Source of the DNA: Alkalicoccobacillus murimartini
GTDB taxonomy: Bacteria; Bacillota; Bacilli; Bacillales; Bacillaceae_D
Reading direction: 5' to 3'
Assembly (NCBI RefSeq): GCF_030813245.1
Contig: NZ_JAUSUA010000002.1
Span: 248,001-312,000, forward strand
Length of the DNA stretch: 64,000 nt
Below, piece by piece: positions 38,839 to 47,066 of this stretch; positions within the stretch are counted from its first letter, which is position 1, and each line of letters starts with the position of its first letter. Made by a program: the position numbers and the translations under genes. The notes below the pieces were generated by a model that did no database searches, was not told the origin of the DNA, and saw only the letters and a program-made list of their open reading frames with translations.

Positions 38839-38876
38839 CATGATCAGAGAGGTGTATTATCACCTCTTTAATCATG
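38839..38876 (+). other. Inverted repeat between nrdE and nrdF
   Basis: CATGAT/ATCATG outer and AGAGGTG/CACCTCT inner stems with a symmetric three-base internal loop and a six-base apical loop. There is no T-run after it, so it is not an ordinary terminator; an mRNA stability or processing element that sets the nrdE:nrdF ratio is possible. Confidence 0.55.
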
Positions 38877-38944
38877 TGCTGAATGAATCGGACCACTAAG
38901 AGGTCTAAAGCCTGTTAAGAGTAGGATAAAAGGAGATACAAATC

Positions 38945-39925
38945 ATGAACAGAGTATTTGATGCAGCAAACTGGTCTAAGCACGAGGACGACTTTACCCA
39001 GATGTTCTACAATCAGAATGTTAAGCAATTTTGGCTTCCAGAGGAGGTTGCTTTAAACGGGGATCTTCTAACATGGAAGTACCTTGAGGATACAGAAAAG
39101 GATGCCTACATGAAGGTACTTGCCGGTTTGACTCTTCTTGACACAGAGCAAGGTAACACCGGTATGCCAATTATTGCTGACCATGTTGAAGGACACCAAC
39201 GTAAGGCCGTGCTTAACTTTATGGCGATGATGGAGAACGCTGTTCATGCGAAATCATACAGTAATATCTTCATGACCCTGGCTCCAACAGAAACAATCAA
39301 CGAAGCCTTTGATTGGGTAAAGGAAAATCGTTTCCTCCAAAAGAAAGCTCAATTAATTGTTGGTCTTTACGAAGACATTAAAGAAGGGGATGACATTTCG
39401 CTATTTAAAGGAATGGTTGCTTCCGTTTACCTTGAAAGCTTCCTTTTCTACAGTGGTTTCTATTACCCGCTTTATTTCTACGGACAAGGAAAATTAATGC
39501 AAAGCGGTGAGATTATTAACCTCATTCTTCGTGATGAAGCGATTCATGGAGTATACATAGGTCTACTTGCACAGGAGATCTACAATAAACAAACACCAGA
39601 AGTACAGCTTGAGCTACAAGCCTTTTCACTCGACCTGCTTAAGAAGTTATATGAAAATGAGCTTGCTTATACAGAGGATATTTATGATCAGGTTGGCTTA
39701 TCTTACGATGTGAAGAAGTTTATTCGCTACAATGCAAATAAAGCATTAATGAACCTTGGATTTGATGCCTACTTTGAAGAAGAAGAAATCAACCCAATTA
39801 TTTTAAACGGTCTTGATACGAAAACAAAATCTCATGATTTCTTCTCCATGAAAGGGAATGGATATAAGAAAGCTACAGTAGAACCTGTACGAGATGACGA
39901 CTTTATTTTTGAAACGCAAGAGTAG
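38945..39925 (+). CDS. nrdF: Class Ib ribonucleoside-diphosphate reductase beta subunit
   Basis: A 326-residue radical-bearing subunit. Metal ligands are visible in helices with [24 protein letters not shown], and [11 protein letters not shown], and the ferritin-like helical bundle length is normal. It assembles a dimetal-tyrosyl centre with NrdI help and passes the radical to NrdE. Ribosome site AAAGGAG before ATG at 38945. A 118-base spacer with a hairpin separates it from nrdE. Confidence 0.97.
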   Translation: MNRVFDAANWSKHEDDFTQMFYNQNVKQFWLPEEVALNGDLLTWKYLEDTEKDAYMKVLAGLTLLDTEQGNTGMPIIADHVEGHQRKAVLNFMAMMENAVHAKSYSNIFMTLAPTETINEAFDWVKENRFLQKKAQLIVGLYEDIKEGDDISLFKGMVASVYLESFLFYSGFYYPLYFYGQGKLMQSGEIINLILRDEAIHGVYIGLLAQEIYNKQTPEVQLELQAFSLDLLKKLYENELAYTEDIYDQVGLSYDVKKFIRYNANKALMNLGFDAYFEEEEINPIILNGLDTKTKSHDFFSMKGNGYKKATVEPVRDDDFIFETQE

Positions 39926-39952
39926 GCTTAGGCCTCTCCTGCGTTTTACCTT
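39912..39952 (+). terminator. Possible weak terminator at the end of nrdF
   Basis: AACGCA/TGCGTT outer stem and AGGC/GCCT inner stem overlap the nrdF stop and are followed by TTTTACC. It may reduce transcription into the Nudix-like gene. Confidence 0.4.
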
Positions 39953-39979
39953 TGTTACAGAAAGAAAGGATGATAACGT

Positions 39980-40600
39980 ATGGGAAAAATGGACGAGCAA
40001 ATATTAGTAGCGCCACGAGAAGCTGTATTTCAATCAGAATCACTTACATTCCAAGGCTTAAACGGGGAACAAGCACAAACAGATTCAATTATGAAACATA
40101 TTAAAGATACATATAAGGAAATGCGTCGCGGGGATGCTGAGGAAGACCCTAGCTATAAGCAACCCATTCCTTATGTTGTCATTAGACGTGGATCTGAAGT
40201 CTTTGCCTATGAGCGATTAGCTGGAGGCGGAGAATCTAGACTTCACAATAAATTATCCCTTGGGTTCGGTGGACACATGAACCATATTGAAGCTGGAAGC
40301 TTTGATGAAGTTCTTCGCATCAACACAGACCGTGAACTCAACGAAGAATTACACCTCGCTGCAGATGACAAAGTATCCATTCAAACGATTGGTTTGATTA
40401 ACGATGATGAATCTGAAGTAGGTCGTGTTCATATCGGCATCCTATCTGTATTAGATGTAACAGAACATGCTCAAGTTAAAGTAAAAGAGACAGAGCAAAT
40501 TGCTGGTTACTGGATGAGCCTAGAGCAGCTGAGTAACAAAGATAATTATGATCGTATGGAGACATGGTCTCAATATGTAGTGGATCTATTAAATAACTAA
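39980..40600 (+). CDS. Nudix-like hydrolase (MutT-type phosphoesterase)
   Basis: A 206-residue protein with a central Nudix-like box: a glycine-rich GFGGHMN stretch, then DEVLRINTDRELNEELHL, in which the REUxEE metal-binding core is intact. The usual Gly six residues before the first Glu is shifted, so this is a divergent Nudix box of the COG4112 kind. Substrates are probably nucleoside di- or triphosphates or related phosphoanhydrides. ATG at 39980 after AAAGGATG. Directly downstream of nrdF, it could clean or balance nucleotide pools, but that is inference. Confidence 0.78.
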   Translation: MGKMDEQILVAPREAVFQSESLTFQGLNGEQAQTDSIMKHIKDTYKEMRRGDAEEDPSYKQPIPYVVIRRGSEVFAYERLAGGGESRLHNKLSLGFGGHMNHIEAGSFDEVLRINTDRELNEELHLAADDKVSIQTIGLINDDESEVGRVHIGILSVLDVTEHAQVKVKETEQIAGYWMSLEQLSNKDNYDRMETWSQYVVDLLNN

Positions 40601-40620
40601 TTGAAACCATCCGTAACTAG

Positions 40621-40660
40621 AAAAAGATCAGCTCATTGTAGAATGAGCTGATCTTTTTTG
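40621..40660. terminator. Bidirectional rho-independent terminator
   Basis: A perfect stem (AAAGATCAGCTCATT with its complement, four-base loop) flanked by A- and T-runs between converging genes. Confidence 0.93.
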
Positions 40661-40673
40661 TTTATGTGAGACA

Positions 40674-41339
40674 TTATCTTTTTGGAGCACGGTATCCTGC
40701 ATTTTCAGCCTCAGATTCTGAACAAAAATATTGAACCACATTTTTTGTGCGGTCATAATACGTACTTCCAGGAACATGATAGATTCCACTCTCGCTACCC
40801 TTTATCTCACAGCTTCCTTGATCTTCTGAGTTATCTTGACTTGTTTGATCTGACGTATTAGATTCCTGCGCACTTGATTGTCCTTCTTCACGTTCAGATT
40901 TAACTGCCTGAACCTCTTCTATTAACTCTTTCTTTTCATCTTCAAGTGAAGCAACTTTTTTTGTTAGCTCTTCTTTATCTTTTGTTAATTCTTCATTCTC
41001 CTCGTTTAACTCATCATTACTTGTAGAAAGGCTAGCCATTTCTTCTTCATTCTTAGTCACTTTTTCTTCTAATTCTTCAATGGATTCCTGACTTATTAAT
41101 TCTTCTTCAAGATCATTGATCTTCTCTTCTGCTTCCATCACTTCTGCTGTCAACTGTTCGTTATCTTCCTGCAAATTCGCTATCTGTTGCTCTTGTTCCT
41201 GTGCTATAGCTTGGACTTCCTCTAGGCTTGGTCCACCAGAAACTTCCGATGAGTTGCCACACCCACTTAATATGAACATCACACTTAGCATCGCAACGAG
41301 TAACGATTTCCATGTTGGCTTTATTCTAGTTGTATACAT
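40674..41339 (-). CDS. Lipoprotein with coiled coil and C-terminal Sunset-type domain
   Basis: A 221-residue lipoprotein. The signal peptide ends MFILSGC with the lipid-modified Cys at residue 27. Residues about 35-150 are an almost continuous Glu/Leu-rich coiled coil, followed by a Ser/Gln/Asp linker. The last 45 residues ([20 protein letters not shown] and [17 protein letters not shown]) match the small domain called Sunset, found at the C-terminus of secreted nucleases and surface proteins. It probably projects the domain from the membrane into the wall. Function unknown. Confidence 0.85.
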   Translation of the reverse strand: MYTTRIKPTWKSLLVAMLSVMFILSGCGNSSEVSGGPSLEEVQAIAQEQEQQIANLQEDNEQLTAEVMEAEEKINDLEEELISQESIEELEEKVTKNEEEMASLSTSNDELNEENEELTKDKEELTKKVASLEDEKKELIEEVQAVKSEREEGQSSAQESNTSDQTSQDNSEDQGSCEIKGSESGIYHVPGSTYYDRTKNVVQYFCSESEAENAGYRAPKR

Positions 41340-41482
41340 TTTTTCTTTTCCCCTTCTCCTATGTATTAATACTTTTCTATCATAATGTGCCGGTTATTAT
41401 ATTCCTATAGTTTCGACAAAAGCTATCAATGATCGAGTAGATTTTCATAGAGGTGGTACTATGGCTCAAGGAACTTTCATAT

Positions 41483-41535
41483 AAAAAGGACCGAACAATG
41501 ATGCGTCAGACGACGTCATTGTTCGGTCCTTTTTG
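41483..41535. terminator. Bidirectional rho-independent terminator
   Basis: A 19-pair stem (AAAAAGGACCGAACAATGA and its complement) around a loop with A and T runs, placed after the M20 peptidase on the minus strand. Confidence 0.92.
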
Positions 41536-41556
41536 TGATAATAAGATTTTTTATAA

Positions 41557-42684
41557 CTAAGCTAAGCGTTTGATTACGGCACCAAGTAATTCTGCTCTCT
41601 CAACTAACGTATCAATCTCAAGGTACTCGTCTTCGTTATGTTGATTGCCTCCCTTTGGACCTAATCCATCAACTGTTGCTATGCCCATTGCCGAGGTAAA
41701 TGAAGCATCAGATCCTCCCCCAGTAGAGATATCTGTAATTGATAGTCCGATTTCTTTTCCTACCCCTTTGATTGTTTCAAGGAGCTCAATTGTTTGTGTG
41801 TTTTTCTCCATTGGGGGACGGGTAATACTCCCTTCAAGAGTAATAGACGTCCCATCCACGTCTGCTGTCGCACAAATCTCTTTGATTGCCTCTGCATGGG
41901 TTTCTGCTTGTTCCATTTTAGAAATTCGGATATCTACTTCTGCGTAAGCCGAGGGAGCAACGGTGTTAACGGAAGATCCTCCACTAATTAACCCCACATT
42001 CACACTCACTCCATTTTCATGGTCAGATAAAGCATGAAGTTTGATCGTCTTGTGCGACAGCTCTTCAATCGCACTACGACCTTTTTCAGGTTCAATACCA
42101 GAATGAGCAGCCTTTCCTTTTACTTCGAGTGTATATCTTCCTCCGCCTCTTCTTGAAGACACAAGAGAACCGTCTACTCTTGCTGGCTCCATAACTAAGG
42201 CATGCTTCATTCCTTGTGCCTGTGTTTCAATAAACTCACGGCCGACAGGTGCTCCTATTTCTTCGTCACTTGTGAAAACAATTTTTATTGACTTTAGTGC
42301 ATCTGAATCTTCTGCCAACAGAGCTTTCACTGCATGCAGGGTAGTCACATGACTACCTTTCATATCAACGACTCCTGGACCATATGCTGTGCCATTTTTT
42401 ATGGTAAAAGGTCTCTCAGAAGCCGTTCCTTCTGGAAAGACGGTATCCATATGAAGAAGGAGTAATATTGTTGGATCGGCACCTTTATGCATCACAACAA
42501 GCTGATCACCATATTCCTCTACCTTATGAATCGATGAAACTAATCCAATCTCTTCAAATTCTTTTTGTAGAATTTGAGCAACCTTGTCGACACCCGCTTT
42601 GTTATACGAACCACTGTCCGTATTGACGAGTCTTTCTAATAGATTAAGCATATTTTCCTTTTGACTTTCTAAATAGTGTTTCAT
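41557..42684 (-). CDS. M20 family metallopeptidase (carboxypeptidase G2-like)
   Basis: A 375-residue dinuclear zinc amidohydrolase/peptidase. Metal and catalytic residues lie in LLLLHMDTVFPEG (His, Asp), GPGVVDMKG, VFTSDEEIGAP (catalytic Glu-Glu) and the C-terminal GGGSDASFTSAMG and QHNEDEY; the middle (about 175-285) is the dimerisation domain. It resembles glutamate carboxypeptidases that remove C-terminal Glu or hydrolyse small N-acyl amino acids. Its upstream region contains a CAAGTGG/CCACTTG hairpin (42720-42744) and a perfect AATAAAT/ATTTATT palindrome (42781-42794). The nearby genes are sensory and transport genes for organic acids, so a scavenging role is plausible. Confidence 0.88.
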   Translation of the reverse strand: MKHYLESQKENMLNLLERLVNTDSGSYNKAGVDKVAQILQKEFEEIGLVSSIHKVEEYGDQLVVMHKGADPTILLLLHMDTVFPEGTASERPFTIKNGTAYGPGVVDMKGSHVTTLHAVKALLAEDSDALKSIKIVFTSDEEIGAPVGREFIETQAQGMKHALVMEPARVDGSLVSSRRGGGRYTLEVKGKAAHSGIEPEKGRSAIEELSHKTIKLHALSDHENGVSVNVGLISGGSSVNTVAPSAYAEVDIRISKMEQAETHAEAIKEICATADVDGTSITLEGSITRPPMEKNTQTIELLETIKGVGKEIGLSITDISTGGGSDASFTSAMGIATVDGLGPKGGNQHNEDEYLEIDTLVERAELLGAVIKRLA

Positions 42685-42899
42685 TTCGTCTACACCTCAC
42701 AAAATAGTATGTCCTTCAACAAGTGGGTAATGACAGGCCACTTGATATGATTCACTGCGGGCAAGTCACAAGCGATAAAAATAAATATTTATTGAAACTC
42801 CTTTTGTCATTTTACCATTAAGTTTTAAAGATGCGACTCCAGACTCATTAAATGTGGAGAGGATGAGGGCCTTAATACTATACTAACTTTACAAACAAA

Positions 42900-42930
42900 A
42901 AACACTGGAACCGAATTGGTCCCAGTGTCT
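42900..42930 (-). terminator. Rho-independent terminator after the 36-residue gene
   Basis: ACACTGGGACC pairs with GGTTCCAGTGT (one mismatch) and is followed by TTTTTTGTTTG on the minus strand. Confidence 0.85.
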
Positions 42931-42933
42931 ACC

Positions 42934-43044
42934 CTATAATAAACTTAATGTAATCTTGATCCATCCAAAAATTGCTACCCACAGAGGCATACTTAGCAAC
43001 GTGCCCCAGATGACTCCTTCAAATAGGTTACCTTCGTGCTCCAT
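42934..43044 (-). CDS. 36-residue membrane microprotein
   Basis: A short gene: ATG at 43044 is seven bases after GGGGGAG, and the frame ends at TAG 42934, followed at once by a terminator. The product starts MEHEGNLFEG and then forms one long hydrophobic stretch (about residues 11-36), so it is a single-helix membrane protein with a short acidic N-terminal tail. Good ribosome site, correct size and tight terminator make it a real gene. It lies downstream of the response regulator, codirectional, so it may belong to that transcript. I do not recognise a family. Confidence 0.72.
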   Translation of the reverse strand: MEHEGNLFEGVIWGTLLSMPLWVAIFGWIKITLSLL

Positions 43045-43137
43045 TTCTGCTCTCCCCCTTTTATAAGGAGTTTAGACAATTATATGCACTTCTATTCATA
43101 AAGTATTCGCTTTCATTTGGTAATTACCTTTATTTTT

Positions 43138-43845
43138 TTACGTAGGTTTATATATTTTTTCTGGCCGCCCTACCACGCCGTAGGATACGTCGCTTTGAGC
43201 ATCTCCTCTATCAACTAAGGCTGCTAGATACCTCCTTGCTGTCGAACGGCTAACTCCGAGGGCTTCAACAACCAACTCGGTTGTCGCCTCCCCTCGATCT
43301 TGGATAAACTCCAAAATCTTTTGATACGTAATTTGATCAATCCCTTTGGCATATGGTTCAGACTGAGTGTCTACTTGAGCGGGTACGTTAAATAAACGAT
43401 CAATCGCCTCTTGATTGAGTTCCTTCTTGTTCGTTGACCAGTTCGTAATATCAGATCGGAATTTCTTATACCGAGAAAGCATATCTTTAAATCGCTGAAA
43501 AATTAATGGCTTCGTTAAATAATCAAATACTCCGTATCTAAGAGCCTCCACAATCATACCAACATCTTTCTCAGCACTGATCATAATTACATCAATATGG
43601 GAATAGGTTGCTTTTAATTCTGGGAGGAATTCTACTCCATTCATATCAGGAAGATAAATATCCAAAATCACAAGCTGAGGTTCAAGCATCTCAAGTAACG
43701 TATCAGTCTCTTCTCTAGAAGTGGCTATGCCTATGACCCTAAACCCATCTACTTTCTCAACAAATCGTCTATTTATCTCTGCTACTCTGACGTCATCTTC
43801 AACGATTAAGACATCAATTAGTTTTGCATCGTTAGCCATATCCAA
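43138..43845 (-). CDS. Response regulator of CitT/MalR/DctR type
   Basis: A 235-residue regulator. The receiver (about 10-130) has the acidic pair in VEDD, phosphoacceptor Asp62 in VILDIYLPDMNG, and the conserved Lys in TKPL. The C-terminal part (about 170-235) is a winged helix with SRSTARRYLAALVDRG, as in CitB/DcuR-like regulators. It is cotranscribed with the kinase gene 19 bases upstream. In Bacillus relatives such pairs (MalKR, CitST, DctSR) sense dicarboxylates and switch on their carriers. Which carrier it controls here is not shown; the YfcC-type gene at 48 kb is one candidate. Confidence 0.9.
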   Translation of the reverse strand: MDMANDAKLIDVLIVEDDVRVAEINRRFVEKVDGFRVIGIATSREETDTLLEMLEPQLVILDIYLPDMNGVEFLPELKATYSHIDVIMISAEKDVGMIVEALRYGVFDYLTKPLIFQRFKDMLSRYKKFRSDITNWSTNKKELNQEAIDRLFNVPAQVDTQSEPYAKGIDQITYQKILEFIQDRGEATTELVVEALGVSRSTARRYLAALVDRGDAQSDVSYGVVGRPEKIYKPT

Positions 43846-43863
43846 ACTCCTTTTTTAAAAATG

Positions 43864-45444
43864 CTACCTTTTAGATGGAATGGTCACCTGTATGTTAGTA
43901 ACCGCGTCTAGGTCTTTAACAAGTTGAATAGACCCTTGCACTTCATCCAGCATATTCTGAATAATGGTCATACCATAGCCGTGGTTTGTTTGATTCTTTG
44001 TAGAATACCCTGTTTCAAACAGACTTTCAAATGGAATGCTTCCAAATCCAATGCCCCAATCTTTAACCGTCACACTTATTGATTCTTTTGTTTGTGTAAA
44101 TGAGATAGCGATCTTTTTACTTTCCGCTTCGGGTTTAAGAACTGACTCCATCGCGTTGTCCAGGAGATTCCCTGTGATGGTGATGACGGGGCGCCTCTGA
44201 TCATCACGAAGAGTGACCTCGTGATCTGGGAGTTCTATCAAACAATCAATGCCTTTCTCTTCTGCCTGATGTTGTTTTCCTATCAATAAGGATTGTAACC
44301 ATGCATCGATGTGGTTGTACTTCAGTGTTTGTGTCCTATTTGTCTGTACTTGAGATTCTTCTTCAATATAATCGATGGCTTCTTGATATGATTCCAATTG
44401 AAGGAGTCCTGATAAGACATATAGCTTATTTGAAAATTCATGTGTTTGAGCGCGCAAGGCATCCGCATAATCCTTTGTTTGTCCGAGTCGCTCTGTCAAT
44501 TCAATAAAATCAGATGTATCTCTAAGACTAATTACCGTTCCTAACCATTCATTTTCCGAGTTCCAGATCGGGACCTTATGAACAACTAACCCTTTAGCCA
44601 TCAAAATAGTTGCTTGCTTCTGTTCAGAGGGTTCTACCTGCTCTAATAATTGATGAAGTACTAATGTATTGTCCTCATTAGGGAGATCCCTTCCTAAAAA
44701 GTCTGTCTCAGCCGGAAGCTTCAATAAACTTTTTGCACGTCCGTTCAGTAATGTAATATCTCCATTTTGGTTGAAGGCAACTAACCCTTCTCCAATGGAT
44801 TCAACAATCGCTTGTTTCTCTTGATAAAGTCGACCAATTTCTTTTGGTTCCATTCCCAGGGTCGCGCGCTTTAAACTCCTCGTAATAAAAACGGTTCCAA
44901 TTAATCCGATTCCTAGAGTGATTAACCCGATTAGAAGCACTGTCCTTTCATACGTCTGAGCTGTCGCCTCAATTCCTTCAGCAAGAAATCCGACCGACAC
45001 AAAACCAATAATTTCTTCATTATCTCTAATAGGAACTTTGCCTCTTACTGAAAGACCCAGTGAACCTTCAGCTTTTGAAATGATCGAGCGACCCTCTTGC
45101 AATACAGGATCGTTATCGCCTCCTACTGAGGGCAAACCGACACGAGATGCATTAGGGTGATAGTATCGTATGCCATCTTGATCAGCAATCGTAATAAATT
45201 CTGCACCACTCGTATTAAAAATCGCCGATGCAGTTTGATTCATTGCTTCGGCAGGGTTGTCAGAGTTAAACGCATCAATAATTGTTTGATTCAGCGCAAT
45301 CGTCTCTGCCATATCTACAGCTCTATGGCCAACTTCTTTTTCTAAAGCATCTTCTATAATTCTTTGAAAAGAGACACCTAATATAGAAATAATAGCAACT
45401 ATTAAAAGAACAATGAAAAGCACTAATTTATATTGAAATTTCAT
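43864..45444 (-). CDS. Sensor histidine kinase of CitS/MalK/DcuS family
   Basis: A 526-residue membrane sensor. Two helices (about 7-29 and 168-190) frame an extracytoplasmic PDC-type ligand domain, followed by a cytoplasmic PAS domain (about 205-315), the phosphoacceptor region with ALRAQTHEFSNKLYVLSGLLQL, and a HATPase domain with DNAMESV, VKDWGIGFG and GYGMTIIQNML. This layout is specific to kinases sensing citrate, malate or fumarate. ATG at 45444. It precedes the response regulator and probably autophosphorylates and then passes the phosphate to Asp62 of that partner. Confidence 0.92.
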   Translation of the reverse strand: MKFQYKLVLFIVLLIVAIISILGVSFQRIIEDALEKEVGHRAVDMAETIALNQTIIDAFNSDNPAEAMNQTASAIFNTSGAEFITIADQDGIRYYHPNASRVGLPSVGGDNDPVLQEGRSIISKAEGSLGLSVRGKVPIRDNEEIIGFVSVGFLAEGIEATAQTYERTVLLIGLITLGIGLIGTVFITRSLKRATLGMEPKEIGRLYQEKQAIVESIGEGLVAFNQNGDITLLNGRAKSLLKLPAETDFLGRDLPNEDNTLVLHQLLEQVEPSEQKQATILMAKGLVVHKVPIWNSENEWLGTVISLRDTSDFIELTERLGQTKDYADALRAQTHEFSNKLYVLSGLLQLESYQEAIDYIEEESQVQTNRTQTLKYNHIDAWLQSLLIGKQHQAEEKGIDCLIELPDHEVTLRDDQRRPVITITGNLLDNAMESVLKPEAESKKIAISFTQTKESISVTVKDWGIGFGSIPFESLFETGYSTKNQTNHGYGMTIIQNMLDEVQGSIQLVKDLDAVTNIQVTIPSKR

Positions 45445-45502
45445 ATCTACTACTCTCCATTCAGAGGATAACCTATTCTATAAGTTTAACATTACAACAC
45501 GA

Positions 45503-45544
45503 AAAAAAGGAGAGTACCCACTTGGTATGGGACTCTCCTTTTTC
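45503..45544 (-). terminator. Rho-independent terminator of the 25-codon transcript
   Basis: AAAAGGAGAGT pairs with ACTCTCCTTTT, with inner CCCA/TGGG pairs, followed by a T-run on the minus strand. It ends the short transcript before the histidine kinase gene. Confidence 0.9.
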
Positions 45545-45568
45545 TAAACCATCCTGACCATTACATGG

Positions 45569-45646
45569 TCAACCGTGCATGAGCAGGTGGTTCATTTTGC
45601 TGCAGTGAACTGCAGCCATGTTAAGCCTTATACAATCAACTTTCAT
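45569..45646 (-). CDS. 25-residue peptide gene in a strongly folded RNA
   Basis: ATG at 45646 is preceded by AAGGAGGTGG, an almost perfect anti-Shine-Dalgarno match. The frame runs 25 codons to TGA at 45569. The peptide begins MKVDCIRLNM, has Cys5 and Cys15, three His and no hydrophobic membrane segment. The RNA can fold so that AGGTGGTTCA over the ribosome site (45647-45656) pairs with TGAACCACCT inside the coding part (45585-45594), enclosing a second perfect hairpin (45599-45616), while a third (45555-45571) covers the stop codon. A consensus promoter lies 50 bases upstream and a terminator follows. I do not recognise the peptide. It may be a regulatory RNA, a leader or a self-gated peptide. 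Confidence 0.6.
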   Translation of the reverse strand: MKVDCIRLNMAAVHCSKMNHLLMHG

Positions 45647-45672
45647 TGAACCACCTCCTTTCGATTACGTTT

Positions 45673-45702
45673 ATTATACTGAAAGCAAGTCCACTTTGTA
45701 AA
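45673..45702 (-). promoter_or_regulatory. Sigma-A-type promoter for the 25-codon transcript
   Basis: On the minus strand TTTACA (45697-45702), an 18-base spacer and TATAAT (45673-45678). The predicted start of transcription is about 20 bases before the ATG at 45646, leaving a leader just long enough for the ribosome site. Confidence 0.75.
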
Positions 45703-45836
45703 GTCTTATTTTTCAGAATTATTATATTAATTAAGATAAATTTAATTTAATGGTTTAGAATCCTACCATCGCGGGAAGTCTTTATAATAAGATCAAAAAG
45801 TAAGAAATAATCTTCTTTCTGATTTAAGCAAAATAA

Positions 45837-45868
45837 AAAAGACAAGGTATCGTCCCTGTCTTTGTAAC
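45837..45868 (-). terminator. Rho-independent terminator after the NYN gene
   Basis: AAAGACAGGG pairs with CCTTGTCTTT (imperfect) and TTTATTTT follows on the minus strand. The 115 bases between it and the NYN stop codon hold no gene that I can support. Confidence 0.7.
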
Positions 45869-45982
45869 GTATGAGCTTAACGTACTAAATGTTTAGCGAA
45901 TCGTTTGTAACGAATAATTTACCTGTACCCCTATAATATGAAACTATCGGGGCGAAGTCAACTATTTATTCGAGAAGTTCTA

Positions 45983-46873
45983 TCATTTTCTGACAGAACC
46001 AGCCTCACTCAAGGGCGTAACCATGTTACGTCCTTTTTCTGTTAATGCCAAGCTAGGCTTGACTTCTCCAGTACTTAGATCCTTATTAATCGTACCAATT
46101 AACTTTCTAACCTTTAATAAATCAATTAATTCACTAGCGGAATTTGCCGGAATAGAGAACTTAAGAGAGTATTGGTTTCTAAGCCAAGGTGCACCAAGAT
46201 ACAAATCGCTATCTCCGTATTTCTTCTCCCACTCATCAATAAATTGTAAAGACTGATCTACATATGCATCTAATTCATATTCTTGTTCTTCTAATTTCAA
46301 AAAGTCACCTAGATCTTCACTGTGATGAGAATAATTTGTAATATCTGTATGTTTTGGTGCTGCATCCGATAAGTAAAATAATTCTACTCTTTTTCCTTTA
46401 TACATAAGGCGACTCATTATTGGTACCATATCGCTATCCGCGGTCACAAATACATAACAAGATATACTTTCATCTTTGAAGGTGCTTTCAATTGCATCTA
46501 TACATAGTTCGATATCTGAAGAATTTTTTCTTGAATCCCCATCTTTATCATTTGAGTACACATGTTTAATTTGAATACGTTGTTTTTGCAAATCCGTCAG
46601 ACTAGACCGAATTCGTTGAAAATCTGCATACGCACGGAATGTACGGACTCGATCCTGACCATATCTCTCCCATAAGCATTGAAATAGGTTCTTGCTCTTT
46701 TCCTCATGATTTGGATTATGGTTATATCTGTTCATTAACGTCCAATACACATTATCATAATCAACAAAAATGGCCACATTATCATCAGATAATTGTGAGT
46801 CATGTGTTGAATGAAGGAGTGCATCTAATTTTTGTATGAATTGCTCATTAATCTCTTCTTTCCTATGATCCAT
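45983..46873 (-). CDS. NYN domain (PIN-like) protein
   Basis: A 296-residue protein. An NYN/LabA domain spans about residues 30-185: AIFVDYDNVYW, KNSSDIELCIDAIEST and VFVTADSDMVPIMSRL carry the acidic residues of a PIN-like metal centre. The C-terminal 90 residues look like a winged helix (LIDLLKVRKLIGTINKD). NYN proteins are predicted RNases or RNA-processing factors, so an RNA target is expected. It is monocistronic with its own terminator, and just upstream of the small structured RNA gene, though transcribed away into a terminator before it. Function otherwise unknown. Confidence 0.87.
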   Translation of the reverse strand: MDHRKEEINEQFIQKLDALLHSTHDSQLSDDNVAIFVDYDNVYWTLMNRYNHNPNHEEKSKNLFQCLWERYGQDRVRTFRAYADFQRIRSSLTDLQKQRIQIKHVYSNDKDGDSRKNSSDIELCIDAIESTFKDESISCYVFVTADSDMVPIMSRLMYKGKRVELFYLSDAAPKHTDITNYSHHSEDLGDFLKLEEQEYELDAYVDQSLQFIDEWEKKYGDSDLYLGAPWLRNQYSLKFSIPANSASELIDLLKVRKLIGTINKDLSTGEVKPSLALTEKGRNMVTPLSEAGSVRK

Positions 46874-47017
46874 TAAAGATGCTCCCTTCTCTCTCTTTAT
46901 TGTACGATACTTTTTAATTGAAACCTATTCAAACCCATCAGTCATACATCATTCCGTATAACTCGACTATTTCCGAGGAAATGAGCTCGATCATTATACT
47001 TTTAATTCTTGCCAACA

Positions 47018-47066
47018 AAGATAAAGTAGATACCTACAAGGATGGCATGGTGTCCACTTTATCAGC
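47018..47066 (-). terminator. Rho-independent terminator after the aldo/keto reductase
   Basis: GATAAAGT/ACTTTATC outer and GA-ACC/GGT-TC inner pairs overlap the stop codon and are followed by TTTGTT on the minus strand. Confidence 0.7.
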
